Positions 53,955 to 63,930 of a DNA stretch of 64,000 bases are shown in pieces (position 1 is the first letter of the stretch; each line of letters opens with the position of its first letter). The stretch covers positions 37,786-101,785 of the forward strand of contig CANMKA010000011.1 in assembly GCA_947498355.1 (NCBI GenBank), given 5' to 3'. Source of the DNA: an uncultured Paraglaciecola sp. (GTDB taxonomy: Bacteria; Pseudomonadota; Gammaproteobacteria; Enterobacterales; Alteromonadaceae). The notes under the pieces were generated by a model. The model saw only the letters and a list, made by a program, of their open reading frames with translations, was not told where the DNA came from and did no database searches. The translations under genes and the position numbers were made by a program.

Positions 53955-56038
53955 AGTGACGGTGTTTTTTTAATTGGAAGGTAAAGGGTAAACGTTGATC
54001 CTTTAGTTAACTGACTTTCAACTTCAATCATCCCTTGGTGTTGTTCGATCAAATCTTGCGCTATGTATAAGCCTAAGCCACAGCCGCTTACCGATTGGGA
54101 TAGCTGCGAGTCAGCCCGATAAAAGCGTTGAAAGATAGACTTTTGACATTGTTCAGATATACCTATGCCAGTATCCGTTACTTTGACGGATAACCATTGT
54201 TTGTTTTGATATTGCACGTTAGACGTTTGGATTCGGAGTATTTTCTGGTGACTAGAATACTTATAGGCATTTTCAATCAGGTTGGAAATGACGACTACTA
54301 GCAAGTCAAAGTCTCCTGTTACCTTGTCCTCTAGCCGTCCAAGATTGACTGCTAGTTGGAATCCATCTGCAATCAGCTTTTTCTTAAATGGTTGCAGAGC
54401 ACTGTTAACAATGTCATTAAGATCGCAGTCTTGAAAGTCAAAAATAGGCTTGCTTGTTTCCATCTTCGAAAAGGTTAGGAAGTTATCAATTAAGCGGCTT
54501 AACCTAATATTTTCATCATCGATGAGCGTTAGGTAATCTATGGTTTGTTGATCAAGAGGCTTCTCTCGAGTTAACAGGATTTCAATGAGAAGCCTACTTG
54601 AAGAAAGAGGCGTTTTAAGTTCGTGGGTGATAGTTGTCATTAAATCTGTTTTTAACAAATGCAACTTTTTCTGCTTCAGTAAGTGTTTGCTTACATACAA
54701 TGCAATGATTGTAAAAATAGCAATTAAAACAATAGCCACGGTGAAATATAAGTAGATGTTTGAGAGGGTTGAGGTCGCTAGCTTAGGCTTATCTATCTGA
54801 GTTTTGTATCTAAGTAAGATTGACCAATTGGGCGTTGTGTCCGTTGTAGTACTCATCTGTACGATAAAGTCAGACCCTGAATGCGGTTTGTGATCAAAAG
54901 GAGTTGATAGCAACACTTCTATATCTGAAGGTAGTGATACTAAGCTTTGCAAGGTTTGATTGAGTTGCTCTTGAGTAAACAGTGCAATCACATAATAAGG
55001 TTCTGCAGTTACGCTATCTGTATGTTTGTGACTAAGGTGTAGGTTCGTTATTTTGATAGCCCAACTATCGAGATTGGCTAAATAAGTTAGCTGGCTACTT
55101 GAAAGTCTGGCAACTTGTTGATTGGTTAAACTTAAAACGAATTTTTGACTAAGTTTCTCAGCTGAAAATAATGGAGATTCCTCAACCCTTTGATTAAACT
55201 CCTGCATCAAAAAATAACGCTGAGCCGCTGGTATGCTTAGCGTATAGTCTAACGCTCGTTCCGAGGCTATCGACAACAAGTGTCGAGAGAGAGCATCTTT
55301 ATTTGACCAAGACTCTTGAGGCGCACTTAGTAGTATTTTTCGTCCCATGATTAATGCATTTACGGCAATATTTCGACCTGAAGAAGTGGTTTTATTTTTA
55401 TGCTGACTAGCCAATAGTTGCTCACTGATAAGTTGAAATGCTTGCACATATTGCTCTGATTTAACGAGCAGGCGGGCGGTGAAAAGTAAATACTGTAAGT
55501 GTTGCTCAATAGGAGTGTCCAATGCTAAGAGTTGTTGGTATTTTAAAATAGCTGCGGAATAGTTTTGTTCAGTGAACTCCAGCATTTGCGCCTGTTGTTG
55601 TAAACGATTGACCATAGGTGAAGACAAAGAATTCTGGGTAGACAATGCTAAGGAATTGTTGGGGTATAGCGTCTTTATAGATTCTGAATCAGTTGATGAT
55701 TCTGCATGGGGTAATGCTACAACAATACCTTGAGCGTGATTGTTTATGATGGCTTGCTTAAAGAATAAACGAGCAGAGGTGACTGTCTGCAAGTGATTAT
55801 TTGACAAGCTTTGCTCTGCTAATGCTTGCAACGTCTGATGCCAATAGTGTTGCCAAGTTTGATCAATATTTTCTAGTTGAGAGCGATAGGCAAGTGCTAC
55901 TTTTTGAGAGGCCGCTAACCGTTCGTTGTTTAGTGCTTGGGTCATAAACCAAAGAATACTCATACTAGGTATAAGCACACCTAACGCTAGTGCTGCAATA
56001 AAAGTGTTAGGTGTTTTTATTGATTTATCAAATAACAT
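53951..56038 (-). CDS. Membrane sensor histidine kinase with large periplasmic domain
   Basis: 695 residues. TM1 near residue 20 (LGVLIPSMSILWFMTQAL), a ~375-residue periplasmic region with helical, TPR-like stretches (AAILKYQQLLALDTPI), TM2 (IYLYFTVAIVLIAIFTIIAL), then HisKA with the phospho-histidine in THELKTPLSS (H472), and HATPase motifs (NLIENAYKYSS, DTGIGISEQC, GCGLGLYIAQD). No HAMP domain is evident. It is one of three genes of a 57567-53262 operon. Confidence 0.93.
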   Translation of the reverse strand: MLFDKSIKTPNTFIAALALGVLIPSMSILWFMTQALNNERLAASQKVALAYRSQLENIDQTWQHYWHQTLQALAEQSLSNNHLQTVTSARLFFKQAIINNHAQGIVVALPHAESSTDSESIKTLYPNNSLALSTQNSLSSPMVNRLQQQAQMLEFTEQNYSAAILKYQQLLALDTPIEQHLQYLLFTARLLVKSEQYVQAFQLISEQLLASQHKNKTTSSGRNIAVNALIMGRKILLSAPQESWSNKDALSRHLLSIASERALDYTLSIPAAQRYFLMQEFNQRVEESPLFSAEKLSQKFVLSLTNQQVARLSSSQLTYLANLDSWAIKITNLHLSHKHTDSVTAEPYYVIALFTQEQLNQTLQSLVSLPSDIEVLLSTPFDHKPHSGSDFIVQMSTTTDTTPNWSILLRYKTQIDKPKLATSTLSNIYLYFTVAIVLIAIFTIIALYVSKHLLKQKKLHLLKTDLMTTITHELKTPLSSSRLLIEILLTREKPLDQQTIDYLTLIDDENIRLSRLIDNFLTFSKMETSKPIFDFQDCDLNDIVNSALQPFKKKLIADGFQLAVNLGRLEDKVTGDFDLLVVVISNLIENAYKYSSHQKILRIQTSNVQYQNKQWLSVKVTDTGIGISEQCQKSIFQRFYRADSQLSQSVSGCGLGLYIAQDLIEQHQGMIEVESQLTKGSTFTLYLPIKKTPSL

Positions 56039-56046
56039 TGGCAGGA

Positions 56047-57567
56047 TTAATTCAACGTTACGCTAGCGATTAGGTCGGTTAATTCTTGATTGACTTGGTC
56101 GTAATCTTTGCTCTCCATGAGTCCTACAATTAATACCAGCTGTTGTTGATGTTCGAATGCCGAATAAATGACGGTTCTCTTGGCTCTTTTGGATTGATAG
56201 TCTAATACTTTTATTTGCACAGGCTGACCTTCTGCTGTTACCTGATTTGTTGGTAAGGAGCGAATTTTTGCTGACTTTATATTTCGTTTTTGACTCTCAA
56301 TCAGAGTATTTAAGAACTGCTTGGCTGTTTGGCCATCGGCCTTTGTTACGGCAAATTCGAAGTGAGACGATAAATCAGGTTTTAAGATTAAGTATTTAAA
56401 GGCATTTTTTACGTTCATACCTTTAACCGAAGAAACATCAATAGCTTGTCTGTCTGCTAAAATATCAAAATTGATATTCTGTGCTGGTATTGCATAGGTA
56501 GCATAATTGCCACTATCACGTTGGTTTATTTCACTGAGTAGGTAGGTTGTACTGGGAGTTTCGGTTTTTAATATATAACGTTGCTCATTGTCAGCGATCC
56601 ACATTTGAATCGACTGACCGACTTTATCATTTACTACAAAATCGATCTTTACTCGGTATGTCGTAAAACTTTGTTTAGCGGCTTCTATTGTTTCTTTACC
56701 CGTTACCTTTAATTTCATGTCAATTGCTTTATTGGCTTCAGGTGAAAATATGGGCTGAGTTATTGTGTAGTCTTGAGTTAAGGGCAAGCGGCGGATCAAG
56801 TATCGAATTTGTTGATTATCATAGATGTGCGCATCGTGTATAACCATATTAGGCTTATGTTTTGGGTTTTCTGGAAAGGTTGTGGTAATGCTGTCACCGC
56901 TATAGGATGTTTTACTAAAGCCTTTTTTGAGGCTGCGTTTGCTACTACCTAAGGGGGAAAATGTTTGGCTATCTACTATGACATTTTCATGTTGGCGATT
57001 ACTTACATGCCCTACATACCTTGAAAATTTCCATACTTCTCGGCCACTTTCGACAGCCAGTTTCGCTGACAAGGTTTCTACAGCTACATTCTTACCTTTA
57101 GCTGTGAATACTTTATAACTCAACTCTTCGCCGTTTATCCAAGGTATAGGCAAAAGGTTGATAGCTTCATTGTACATGGTCTGTAATAGCTTTTTAGCCT
57201 TAGTATAAATAGAGTGGGCTTTATGCTGCTTTACAATTTTTTCTAGGTTGGCTATTGCTGCATTTTTCTGTCCTAACAAATGGTAACAATGAGCTTGACG
57301 ATAGAGAGCTTTGGCAACAAGTGATGAATTGTTGTTATCTAAAACTCTTTGGTAGGTTTGTATTGCTTTATCTAGATCTCCAATGGTTTGTTCACTGTAA
57401 ATAGCTTGCTCATATAATAAACCTATATTCTCTGCATATGCCGAAGGTGTTAATAGTGTAAAAGACACCAATGATAGGGCGGCAAGTCGCTTAAACGGCT
57501 CGTTAAAAAGCAATCGCTTTGATGAAGGTTTGAGTAAAGAGCGTGTAAAAGTCACAGGTAAATTCAT
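56047..57567 (-). CDS. Periplasmic TPR protein with DUF3108-like domain
   Basis: 506 residues with a signal peptide (LAALSLVSFTLLTPSAYAE), TPR-like repeats (AIQTYQRVLDNNNSSLVAKALYR..AIANLEKIVKQHKA) and a central beta-rich region (GEELSYKVFTAKGKNVAVE, IDFVVNDKVGQSIQMWIADN) that resembles DUF3108. It ends in a KVLDYQSKRAKRTVIYSAF beta-domain. The gene leads the operon with the kinase and regulator (gap 8 bp). A role as a sensory accessory is inferred only from context. Confidence 0.75.
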   Translation of the reverse strand: MNLPVTFTRSLLKPSSKRLLFNEPFKRLAALSLVSFTLLTPSAYAENIGLLYEQAIYSEQTIGDLDKAIQTYQRVLDNNNSSLVAKALYRQAHCYHLLGQKNAAIANLEKIVKQHKAHSIYTKAKKLLQTMYNEAINLLPIPWINGEELSYKVFTAKGKNVAVETLSAKLAVESGREVWKFSRYVGHVSNRQHENVIVDSQTFSPLGSSKRSLKKGFSKTSYSGDSITTTFPENPKHKPNMVIHDAHIYDNQQIRYLIRRLPLTQDYTITQPIFSPEANKAIDMKLKVTGKETIEAAKQSFTTYRVKIDFVVNDKVGQSIQMWIADNEQRYILKTETPSTTYLLSEINQRDSGNYATYAIPAQNINFDILADRQAIDVSSVKGMNVKNAFKYLILKPDLSSHFEFAVTKADGQTAKQFLNTLIESQKRNIKSAKIRSLPTNQVTAEGQPVQIKVLDYQSKRAKRTVIYSAFEHQQQLVLIVGLMESKDYDQVNQELTDLIASVTLN

Positions 57568-57678
57568 AATAAATCCTTTATGTAAGGTTAATAGAAGGGC
57601 TAATAGATAGCCTCTTAGCTGTGACTACTATATGTAGAGGGTGATACCTAAATGTTACCAAAGTGAAGAATGTTACAA

Positions 57679-59757
57679 TCATTTATCGTCTAAGTGGACT
57701 TCTCTTCTAATTAACTCTCTGATTAAAAAACGGTTAGGATTTAAGGCATCGAGTAAATGATTGGCTAAAGGCAAAGGTTCGCCACAAATTTGACTGGCGA
57801 GTATTTCTGCACAGAGTGGCGCTGTAGAAAGCCCTCTCGAACCCAAACCATTGAGCACATATAAATCGCTGTGATTATTTGGAATAGGGTATTTATGAGG
57901 GGGCAAGGCTTTATACAGCGCTGCGTATTGCTGTTTTTGCGCCTCTAAGTCGGGGACAGCACCAACCATAGGTAAATGATCCGGCGTACTGCAACGGATA
58001 GCAGCACGGCCTGTTTCTATGTTTGGCAGTGCGCGGATCCAGCTACACTTGTCTAAGGCATTTTTGTGCATAGCAATATTGGTAATTTGCTCACTGTGGC
58101 GATATTCACAGGCCCTGTCTTGTTTGACATAAGTTGAGCCCATTGCGTGATGCCCTTGCCAGCTGGGGGTAAAATAACCTTTATGGCACAGCACAGTGGC
58201 CAATGGATTGAGCTCAAGGGTAGTGGGCACGGCTTCTACTTGGCCCCGAACCAACCTATGAGGCAGCCCTTGTAACTGAGGAATATCGACACTTTCGCTA
58301 CCGGTCGCAAAAATCACTATATCTGCTTGGTTAGAGGTATTATCTGCCCATTGAATGCGCCATCTGTGATTTTTTTTGGCTAGTCCTGTAAAAGTGCAAT
58401 TAAGTTTAATTGTACTTTTGGCCCCGTCTAATAAAGCTTGGATCAATTGCGGTGGATTGATCCAGCCTGCGTCAGGAACAAATAACCCAGTGTAGGGTAT
58501 GTCTATCTTTGCTAACTGGCTAGCTTGTTGGCTATCCACTGGATGGATAAGGGAAGGCGGCCAAATTTGTTTATCTTGCAATTTTTGGTAGCGAGCTTCG
58601 AGTTTTTCGTTGAAAGCTACTAATAAGGTACCGCACCAAGCATGGCTAAAATTGTGGCCTGTTTGCAATAGGGTTTTATACACGCGCGAAGCATAGCTAA
58701 AGCTATGAGCGTGGATTAAACTTGCGTGGCTGGCTTCAGCATTTAATTGTGGATAAAATCCCCCTAACGGATTGCCCGAAGCTCCCTGTGCCAAAGCCTC
58801 ATCTTTGCAATAAACTGTATTTGGTAAACCCTTTTTTGCCAAGGCATAGGCACAGTTAGCAGCTGCTAAGCCGCCGCCTATAATCGCAATGGTTGGTTTT
58901 GATGAGGTAGCCGCATTTGGTTGAGTGGAATACCTAGAAAAATAAGGCAGGCGCGGCGCTTTTGCTACCTGCTCTGGAAATACGCCCGTCACCATGTGCC
59001 GTTTGCGGCCAAAGCCTTTTTGTTTAGAGACAACAAAGCCAGCTTCGACAAGGCCGCGTTTGACTATGCCAGCAGCGGTAAAAGTAGCAAGGCGACAATC
59101 GGGTTTGGCTAAGCGAGCCATGTTGTTGAACAATTTCTGCGTCCACATGTCGGGGTTTTTACTTGGCGCAAAGCCATCTAAAAACCAGGTGTCGACTAGC
59201 CCTTTTGGGGTGTTTTCAATTTGTTCAAGAACGGTATGCACATCACCAAACCACAAATCTAAGGTTACAGTATGATTTAAAAACGAGAGCCTATGACAGC
59301 CCTCAATGAGCACAGGGTATTGTTCAAGTAGCGCTTGGCTATGCTGGGCTAAACTAGGATGTGCGGCTAGGGCCTGAGTAAGTTGCGTATGCTCAATTGG
59401 AAATTTTTCGATAGAAATAAAGTGTAACTTCAAGGTCGAGTTAGGATTCGCAGCTAGGTATTGTTCGAACAGGTGCAAGGTAACTAAAAAGTTTAATCCT
59501 GTGCCAAAGCCGGTCTCGGCTATGGTAAAAGCGCGATTTGAGTGGCTACTCCAGCGTTCGGGTAAGCCGTTTTGTTGCAAAAATACATATTCGGTCTCGG
59601 CCAAGCCTTCTGCGTCAGAAAAATACACATCTTCAAAATCAGTCGCAACTGGGGTTCCATTGCTATTAAATTCAATATTTGCGTGACGAATACTCAAACT
59701 GACCTCGGTGTTGGATAGGGCGGCGCTAGTGTACGTTACCGAGTACTGCACTTTCAA
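57679..59757 (-). CDS. mnmC: Bifunctional tRNA 5-methylaminomethyl-2-thiouridine biosynthesis protein MnmC
   Basis: The N-terminal SAM methyltransferase (FTIAETGFGTGLNFL, VDTWFLDGFAPSKNP) and the C-terminal FAD oxidase (AIIGGGLAAANCAYAL) make the two-step conversion of cmnm5U to mnm5U in tRNA. Length 692 is a full two-domain protein. The start is uncertain: no ATG precedes the conserved ANIEFNSNGTPVATDFEDVYF region. TTG 59757 is listed; an internal TTG at 59697 would begin nearer to the E. coli start. It is divergent from fabB, as in E. coli. Confidence 0.93.
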   Translation of the reverse strand: MKVQYSVTYTSAALSNTEVSLSIRHANIEFNSNGTPVATDFEDVYFSDAEGLAETEYVFLQQNGLPERWSSHSNRAFTIAETGFGTGLNFLVTLHLFEQYLAANPNSTLKLHFISIEKFPIEHTQLTQALAAHPSLAQHSQALLEQYPVLIEGCHRLSFLNHTVTLDLWFGDVHTVLEQIENTPKGLVDTWFLDGFAPSKNPDMWTQKLFNNMARLAKPDCRLATFTAAGIVKRGLVEAGFVVSKQKGFGRKRHMVTGVFPEQVAKAPRLPYFSRYSTQPNAATSSKPTIAIIGGGLAAANCAYALAKKGLPNTVYCKDEALAQGASGNPLGGFYPQLNAEASHASLIHAHSFSYASRVYKTLLQTGHNFSHAWCGTLLVAFNEKLEARYQKLQDKQIWPPSLIHPVDSQQASQLAKIDIPYTGLFVPDAGWINPPQLIQALLDGAKSTIKLNCTFTGLAKKNHRWRIQWADNTSNQADIVIFATGSESVDIPQLQGLPHRLVRGQVEAVPTTLELNPLATVLCHKGYFTPSWQGHHAMGSTYVKQDRACEYRHSEQITNIAMHKNALDKCSWIRALPNIETGRAAIRCSTPDHLPMVGAVPDLEAQKQQYAALYKALPPHKYPIPNNHSDLYVLNGLGSRGLSTAPLCAEILASQICGEPLPLANHLLDALNPNRFLIRELIRREVHLDDK

Positions 59758-59895
59758 TACACCTATATGGGGGCGCCTGAAAATCGATTATAGGTGGCCA
59801 CATAGTTAGCAAAATTGATATTTGAGGCAAATCGAGTCTTATAAATGTCATGAATGGGTACTACTCTGTTGTATGAAAGGGTACAATCTGGTTTA

Positions 59896-59913
59896 AGCTA
59901 ACAACTGTACGCT
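59896..59913. promoter_or_regulatory. FabR-like operator upstream of fabB
   Basis: AGCTAACAACTGTACGCT is an inverted repeat of the form AGC..ACA-NN-TGT..GCT, close to the FabR operator known in E. coli fabA and fabB promoters. It lies 68 bp before the fabB ATG, between fabB and mnmC. Site assignment is by eye and a local FabR is not in the window. Confidence 0.55.
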
Positions 59914-59980
59914 CAAAGCAGACCAGTTAGCAGAATAAAATCATTAAAATATCGAGCAAAATTATCTTGAAGGGTAAATC

Positions 59981-61195
59981 ATGAGAAGAGCGGTTATTAC
60001 TGGATTGGGTATAGTATCTAGTATTGGTAACGACAAGAACGAAGTCACGGCAGCATTACGTGAAGGTCGTTCGGGTATTACCTTTTCGGAAGAGTTTGAA
60101 CAAGCAGGCATGCGCAGCCAAGTTTGGGGCAAAGTCGATTTAGACATAAAAGATCACATCGACAGAAAAACATTGCGCTTTATGGGCGAAGCCGCGGGTT
60201 ACGCCTATATCGCCATGCAACAAGCGATTGAAGATTCAGGCTTGACCGAAGATATGGTATCGAATATTCGTACAGGTATTATTGCTGGTTCTGGTGGCGC
60301 GTCTTCTAAAAACCAAGTTGAAGCAATTGATATCCTTAGAGAAAAAGGCGTAAAGCGCATTGGGCCATACATGGTTACCCGTTGTATGGGCAGCACAGTG
60401 TCGGCTTGCTTAGCAACCCCATTCAAAATCAAAGGTGTGAATTACTCAATTAGTTCAGCGTGTTCAACCAGTGCGCACTGTATTGGAAACGCTTTAGAGC
60501 AAATTCAACTAGGCAAGCAAGACATAATTTTTGCTGGTGGTGGTGAAGAATTACACTACACCCTGTCTGCCGAATTTGATGCTATGGGTGCCATGTCTAC
60601 CAAGTACAACGACGACCCAACAAAAGCTTCGCGCACTTATGATGCAGACCGAGATGGGTTTGTTGGAGCAGGCGGCGGCGGTATGGTAGTAGTCGAAGAA
60701 CTCGAACATGCACTCGCGCGTGGCGCTAAAATTTACGCCGAAATCGTTGGCTATGGTGCCACATCTGACGGTGCCGACATGGTTGCTCCTTCTGGTGAAG
60801 GCGCAGTACGTTGTATGCAGCAAGCTATGCAAGGCGTAGACAAGCCAATTGACTACATTAACACCCACGGCACATCAACACCAGTTGGTGATGTGAAAGA
60901 ACTTTGGGCAATACGCGAAGTATTTGGTGACACAACACCAGCCTTGAGTGCAACAAAAGCCATGACAGGTCATGCTTTAGGTGCCGCAGGGGTTAACGAA
61001 GCCATTTACAGCATTTTGATGATGGAAAACGACTTTATCGCACCATCAATCAATATTGAAAACCTAGATGAGCAGGCCAAAGGAATGGACGTAGTGACTG
61101 AGACTCGCGAAGCTAAGCTCACGACTGTTATGTCTAACAGCTTCGGTTTTGGTGGCACAAACTGCACCTTGGTTATGCAGAAATATCAAAGCTAA
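59981..61195 (+). CDS. fabB: 3-oxoacyl-ACP synthase I (KAS I)
   Basis: Elongating and unsaturated-fatty-acid condensing enzyme. The catalytic Cys-His-His set is visible: C in [13 protein letters not shown] in [11 protein letters not shown], and H in GHALGAAG. The N-terminal [19 protein letters not shown] and the C-terminal [14 protein letters not shown] are typical of FabB. Length 404 fits. The upstream site resembles a FabR operator, and a terminator follows. Confidence 0.97.
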   Translation: MRRAVITGLGIVSSIGNDKNEVTAALREGRSGITFSEEFEQAGMRSQVWGKVDLDIKDHIDRKTLRFMGEAAGYAYIAMQQAIEDSGLTEDMVSNIRTGIIAGSGGASSKNQVEAIDILREKGVKRIGPYMVTRCMGSTVSACLATPFKIKGVNYSISSACSTSAHCIGNALEQIQLGKQDIIFAGGGEELHYTLSAEFDAMGAMSTKYNDDPTKASRTYDADRDGFVGAGGGGMVVVEELEHALARGAKIYAEIVGYGATSDGADMVAPSGEGAVRCMQQAMQGVDKPIDYINTHGTSTPVGDVKELWAIREVFGDTTPALSATKAMTGHALGAAGVNEAIYSILMMENDFIAPSINIENLDEQAKGMDVVTETREAKLTTVMSNSFGFGGTNCTLVMQKYQS

Positions 61196-61223
61196 CCCTC
61201 AATAAACCAAGCCAAGTATTTAG

Positions 61224-61249
61224 AAAAACCCACGAAAGTGGGTTTTTTT
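61224..61249 (+). terminator. Rho-independent terminator of fabB
   Basis: AAAAACCCAC pairs with GTGGGTTTTT around GAAA, followed by T-run. It separates fabB from the repeat block. Confidence 0.92.
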
Positions 61250-61254
61250 ATGGG

Positions 61255-62245
61255 GTAAAAGCAGGAAAAGCAAAACTAAGAAACAGGAGATAGGAGATAG
61301 TAAATAGGGCCTAGGAAAAGACAAAAGCCAAGACTTTGCACCACAGAGTCCACAGAGTACACAGAGGGAAAGCAGTAAGAGCAGGGGCAAGCAGCTAGGA
61401 GATAGTGAAAGCAAAAAGAGTAGGGACGAACTGCCTCGACCCTCGTCATTCCAGCAGTGAAAGACCAGCAACTCTAACCTTCGTCATTCCAGAAGTCTTT
61501 TGATCTGGAATCCAATCTTTTGGCAACAGGAAGTAGCGAGTAACTAGGGCCTAGGAAAAGACAAAAGCCAAGACTTTGCACCACACAGGGAAAGCTTTAA
61601 GAGCAGGGGCAAGTAGCTAGGAGATAGTGAAAGCAAAAAGAGTAGGGACGAACTGCCTCGACCCTCGTCATTCCAGCAGTGAAAGACCAGCAACTCTAAC
61701 CTTCGTCATTCCAGAAGTCTTTTGATCTGGAATCCAATCTTTTGGCAACAGGAAGTAGCGAGTAAATAGGGCCTAGGAAAAGACAAAAGCCAAGACTTTG
61801 CACCACAGAGGGCACAGAGTACACAGAGGGAAAGCAGTAAGAGCAGGGGCAAGCAGCTAGGAGCTAGTGAAAGCAAAAAGAGTAGGGACGAACTGCCTCG
61901 ACCCTCGTCATTCCAGAAGTCTTTTGATCTGGAATCCAATCTTTTGGTAGCAGGAAGTAGCGAGTAAATAGTGCCTAGGAAAAGACAAAAGCCAAGACTT
62001 TGCATCACACAGGGAAAGCAGTAAGAGCAGGGGCAAGTAGTTAGGAGCTAGTAGATAGGAGATAGTGAATAGTGAAAGCAAAAAAGAGTAGGGACGAACT
62101 GCCCACGCTCTCGTCATTCCAGCAGTGAAAGACCACCAACTCTAACCCTCGTCATTCCAGAAGTCTTTTGATCTGGAATCCAAGATCAAGGGCAGATAAG
62201 AGAAGCTGAAAGTAAATAGGGGATAGTTAGTAGCAAAAGTCAAAA
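61255..62245. repeat. Composite intergenic repeat block 5 (four near-tandem units)
   Basis: About 1 kb of tandem units in the same orientation as block 1. The start CTAGGAAAAGAC recurs at about 61311, 61551, 61773 and 61974 (spacing 240, 222 and 201 bp). Hairpins are at 61486-61511, 61708-61733, 61910-61935 and 62154-62179. A second motif, ATTCCAGCAGTGAAAGAC, recurs at about 61448, 61670 and 62116. CACCACAGAG elements follow each unit start. The minus-strand open frames inside are repeat artefacts. About 235 bp of ordinary DNA remain before the sulfatase start. Confidence 0.92.
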
Positions 62246-62481
62246 ACAAGAAAGGACAGAGGGTTAGGCTGTTCATTGCGAGCCTGACTACTGCTTTTGT
62301 TTGTCCTTAACCTCTCATCAACAAAAAATTGGACTTTTTGGGTATCAGTTTTCGAGATTCTTGCCTTTTCTTTGCAACGATAACAACAAATAACCTGAAC
62401 TTTAGGCAATAAGTTAGTTAACACACAAACGCCACGTCTAATTTAGAATTTAGGTTAACTATATAAAAAGGAAAAAGCGAT

Positions 62482-63873
62482 ATGACAAAGTCTATAGGTT
62501 TATTGGCTGGGGCCCTTGCTTTTCTGCTTGGTGCTTGCAGTGCTAAGCAAGAAACCAGTGTACAGAGTTCGACTACTAAGAAAAAAACTCCACCTAATGT
62601 AGTGATAATTTTGTCAGACGATCATGCTTGGAATGACTATGGCTTTATGGGTAGCCCTCATGTGAATACCCCAGCTTTAGACAAGTTGGCAGCTGAGGGG
62701 GCGACTTTTAAGCGGGGTTATGTACCTACTGCTTTGTGTCGTCCGTCTTTGTTAACCGTTGCGACTGGGTTATATGCATCTCAACACGGAATTGGCGGTA
62801 ATACCCCTGCCTTTGCCGTTTACGGTGGTAAAAATAGCGATAGCCATAATGCCAAACGTGAAGAGTTGATTGCCAAAATCGATAGCCTACAAACTTTGCC
62901 AAAATTGCTTAAAGCCAAAGGGTATGTCTCGTTACAAACGGGTAAATGGTGGGAAGGTAGCTATAAAAGAGGGGGATTCGATCAGGGTATGACCCGTGGT
63001 TTTCCTGAAAAAGGCGGTCGTCATGGTGATGATGGTTTAAAAATTGGCCGTAAAGGTATGACTGAAATTACTGACTTTATCGACCAAGCTACTGCCGATA
63101 ACAAGCCGTTTTTGGTTTGGTACGCACCGTTTATGCCCCACACCCCCCATACGCCGCCAGAACGTATACTAAAAAAATACGAAGGCAAAGGTTACCCTAT
63201 CTCTGTGGCTAAGTACTATGCCATGGTTGAGTGGTTCGATGAAACAAACGGTCAGCTAATGGACCATCTTGAAAAGGTGGGGGTAAAAGACAATACCTTA
63301 GTGGTTTACGTGTCAGACAATGGCTGGATCCCTAACCCCAACAAAACCAACGACTTCTTACCTCGCTCAAAAATGAACCCAGACGAAGCCGGGGTGCGCA
63401 CTCCTATTATGTACTCTTTACCTAATAGAATTAAGCCACAAATGCGTGCCGAGATGACCAGTAGTATTGATATTGTGCCGACCGTATTGGGCGCGGCAGG
63501 TCTTCCTGTTCCTGAAGGACTGCCTGGGTTGAATTTATTTGATAACCTAACAGAGCAATCCATAATCGAGCGGGATACGATTTTTGGCGAAGGTTATGGT
63601 CACGACATTGTTGACGTGAACGACCATGAGGGTTCGTTATTATACCGTTGGGTCATCCAAGACGATTGGAAGCTAGTACTCAGTTATGATGGCGGCAATC
63701 CAAATTGGGCGGTTAAACACTCAATGGTTGGGGCTCCGCGTTTGTACAGTTTAACCCAAGACCCATTCGAAACTACGAACTTGGCCAGCAAGTACCCGGA
63801 ACTTGTTGAGAGTTTGTCGCAAAAAATAAGCGACTGGTATCCTCTTAAAAAACGTAAAGTACTAACTCAGTAA
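62482..63873 (+). CDS. Lipoprotein arylsulfatase-family sulfatase, variant active-site motif
   Basis: Sulfatase S1-type alkaline-phosphatase fold: the metal site NVVIILSDDHAWNDYG, the active-site region LCRPSLLTVATGLYASQHG, GKWWEG, and VYVSDNGW. The formylglycine motif is CRPSL, so the usual arginine of C-x-P-x-R is leucine; the cysteine itself is present. Lipobox LLGACSA places it at the membrane. ATG 62482 follows AAGGAAAAAG. Substrate is likely a sulfated polysaccharide, by analogy, but there is no nearby operon partner. Confidence 0.85.
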   Translation: MTKSIGLLAGALAFLLGACSAKQETSVQSSTTKKKTPPNVVIILSDDHAWNDYGFMGSPHVNTPALDKLAAEGATFKRGYVPTALCRPSLLTVATGLYASQHGIGGNTPAFAVYGGKNSDSHNAKREELIAKIDSLQTLPKLLKAKGYVSLQTGKWWEGSYKRGGFDQGMTRGFPEKGGRHGDDGLKIGRKGMTEITDFIDQATADNKPFLVWYAPFMPHTPHTPPERILKKYEGKGYPISVAKYYAMVEWFDETNGQLMDHLEKVGVKDNTLVVYVSDNGWIPNPNKTNDFLPRSKMNPDEAGVRTPIMYSLPNRIKPQMRAEMTSSIDIVPTVLGAAGLPVPEGLPGLNLFDNLTEQSIIERDTIFGEGYGHDIVDVNDHEGSLLYRWVIQDDWKLVLSYDGGNPNWAVKHSMVGAPRLYSLTQDPFETTNLASKYPELVESLSQKISDWYPLKKRKVLTQ

Positions 63874-63890
63874 TACGTGTTGATACGATT

Positions 63891-63929
63891 AAAAACGGTG
63901 GACTGTGATTTTACAGTCCGCCGTTTTTT
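63891..63929 (+). terminator. Rho-independent terminator after the sulfatase
   Basis: AAAACGG-GGACTGT pairs with ACAGTCC-CCGTTTT (one internal mismatch) followed by TTG TTT. A strong 39-bp inverted structure. Confidence 0.9.
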
Positions 63930-63930
63930 G

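Noticed and set aside
61220..62117. Minus-strand frames in the 61-62 kb repeat block
   Set aside because: Same composite repeat translation; tandem repeats give the same peptide three or four times.
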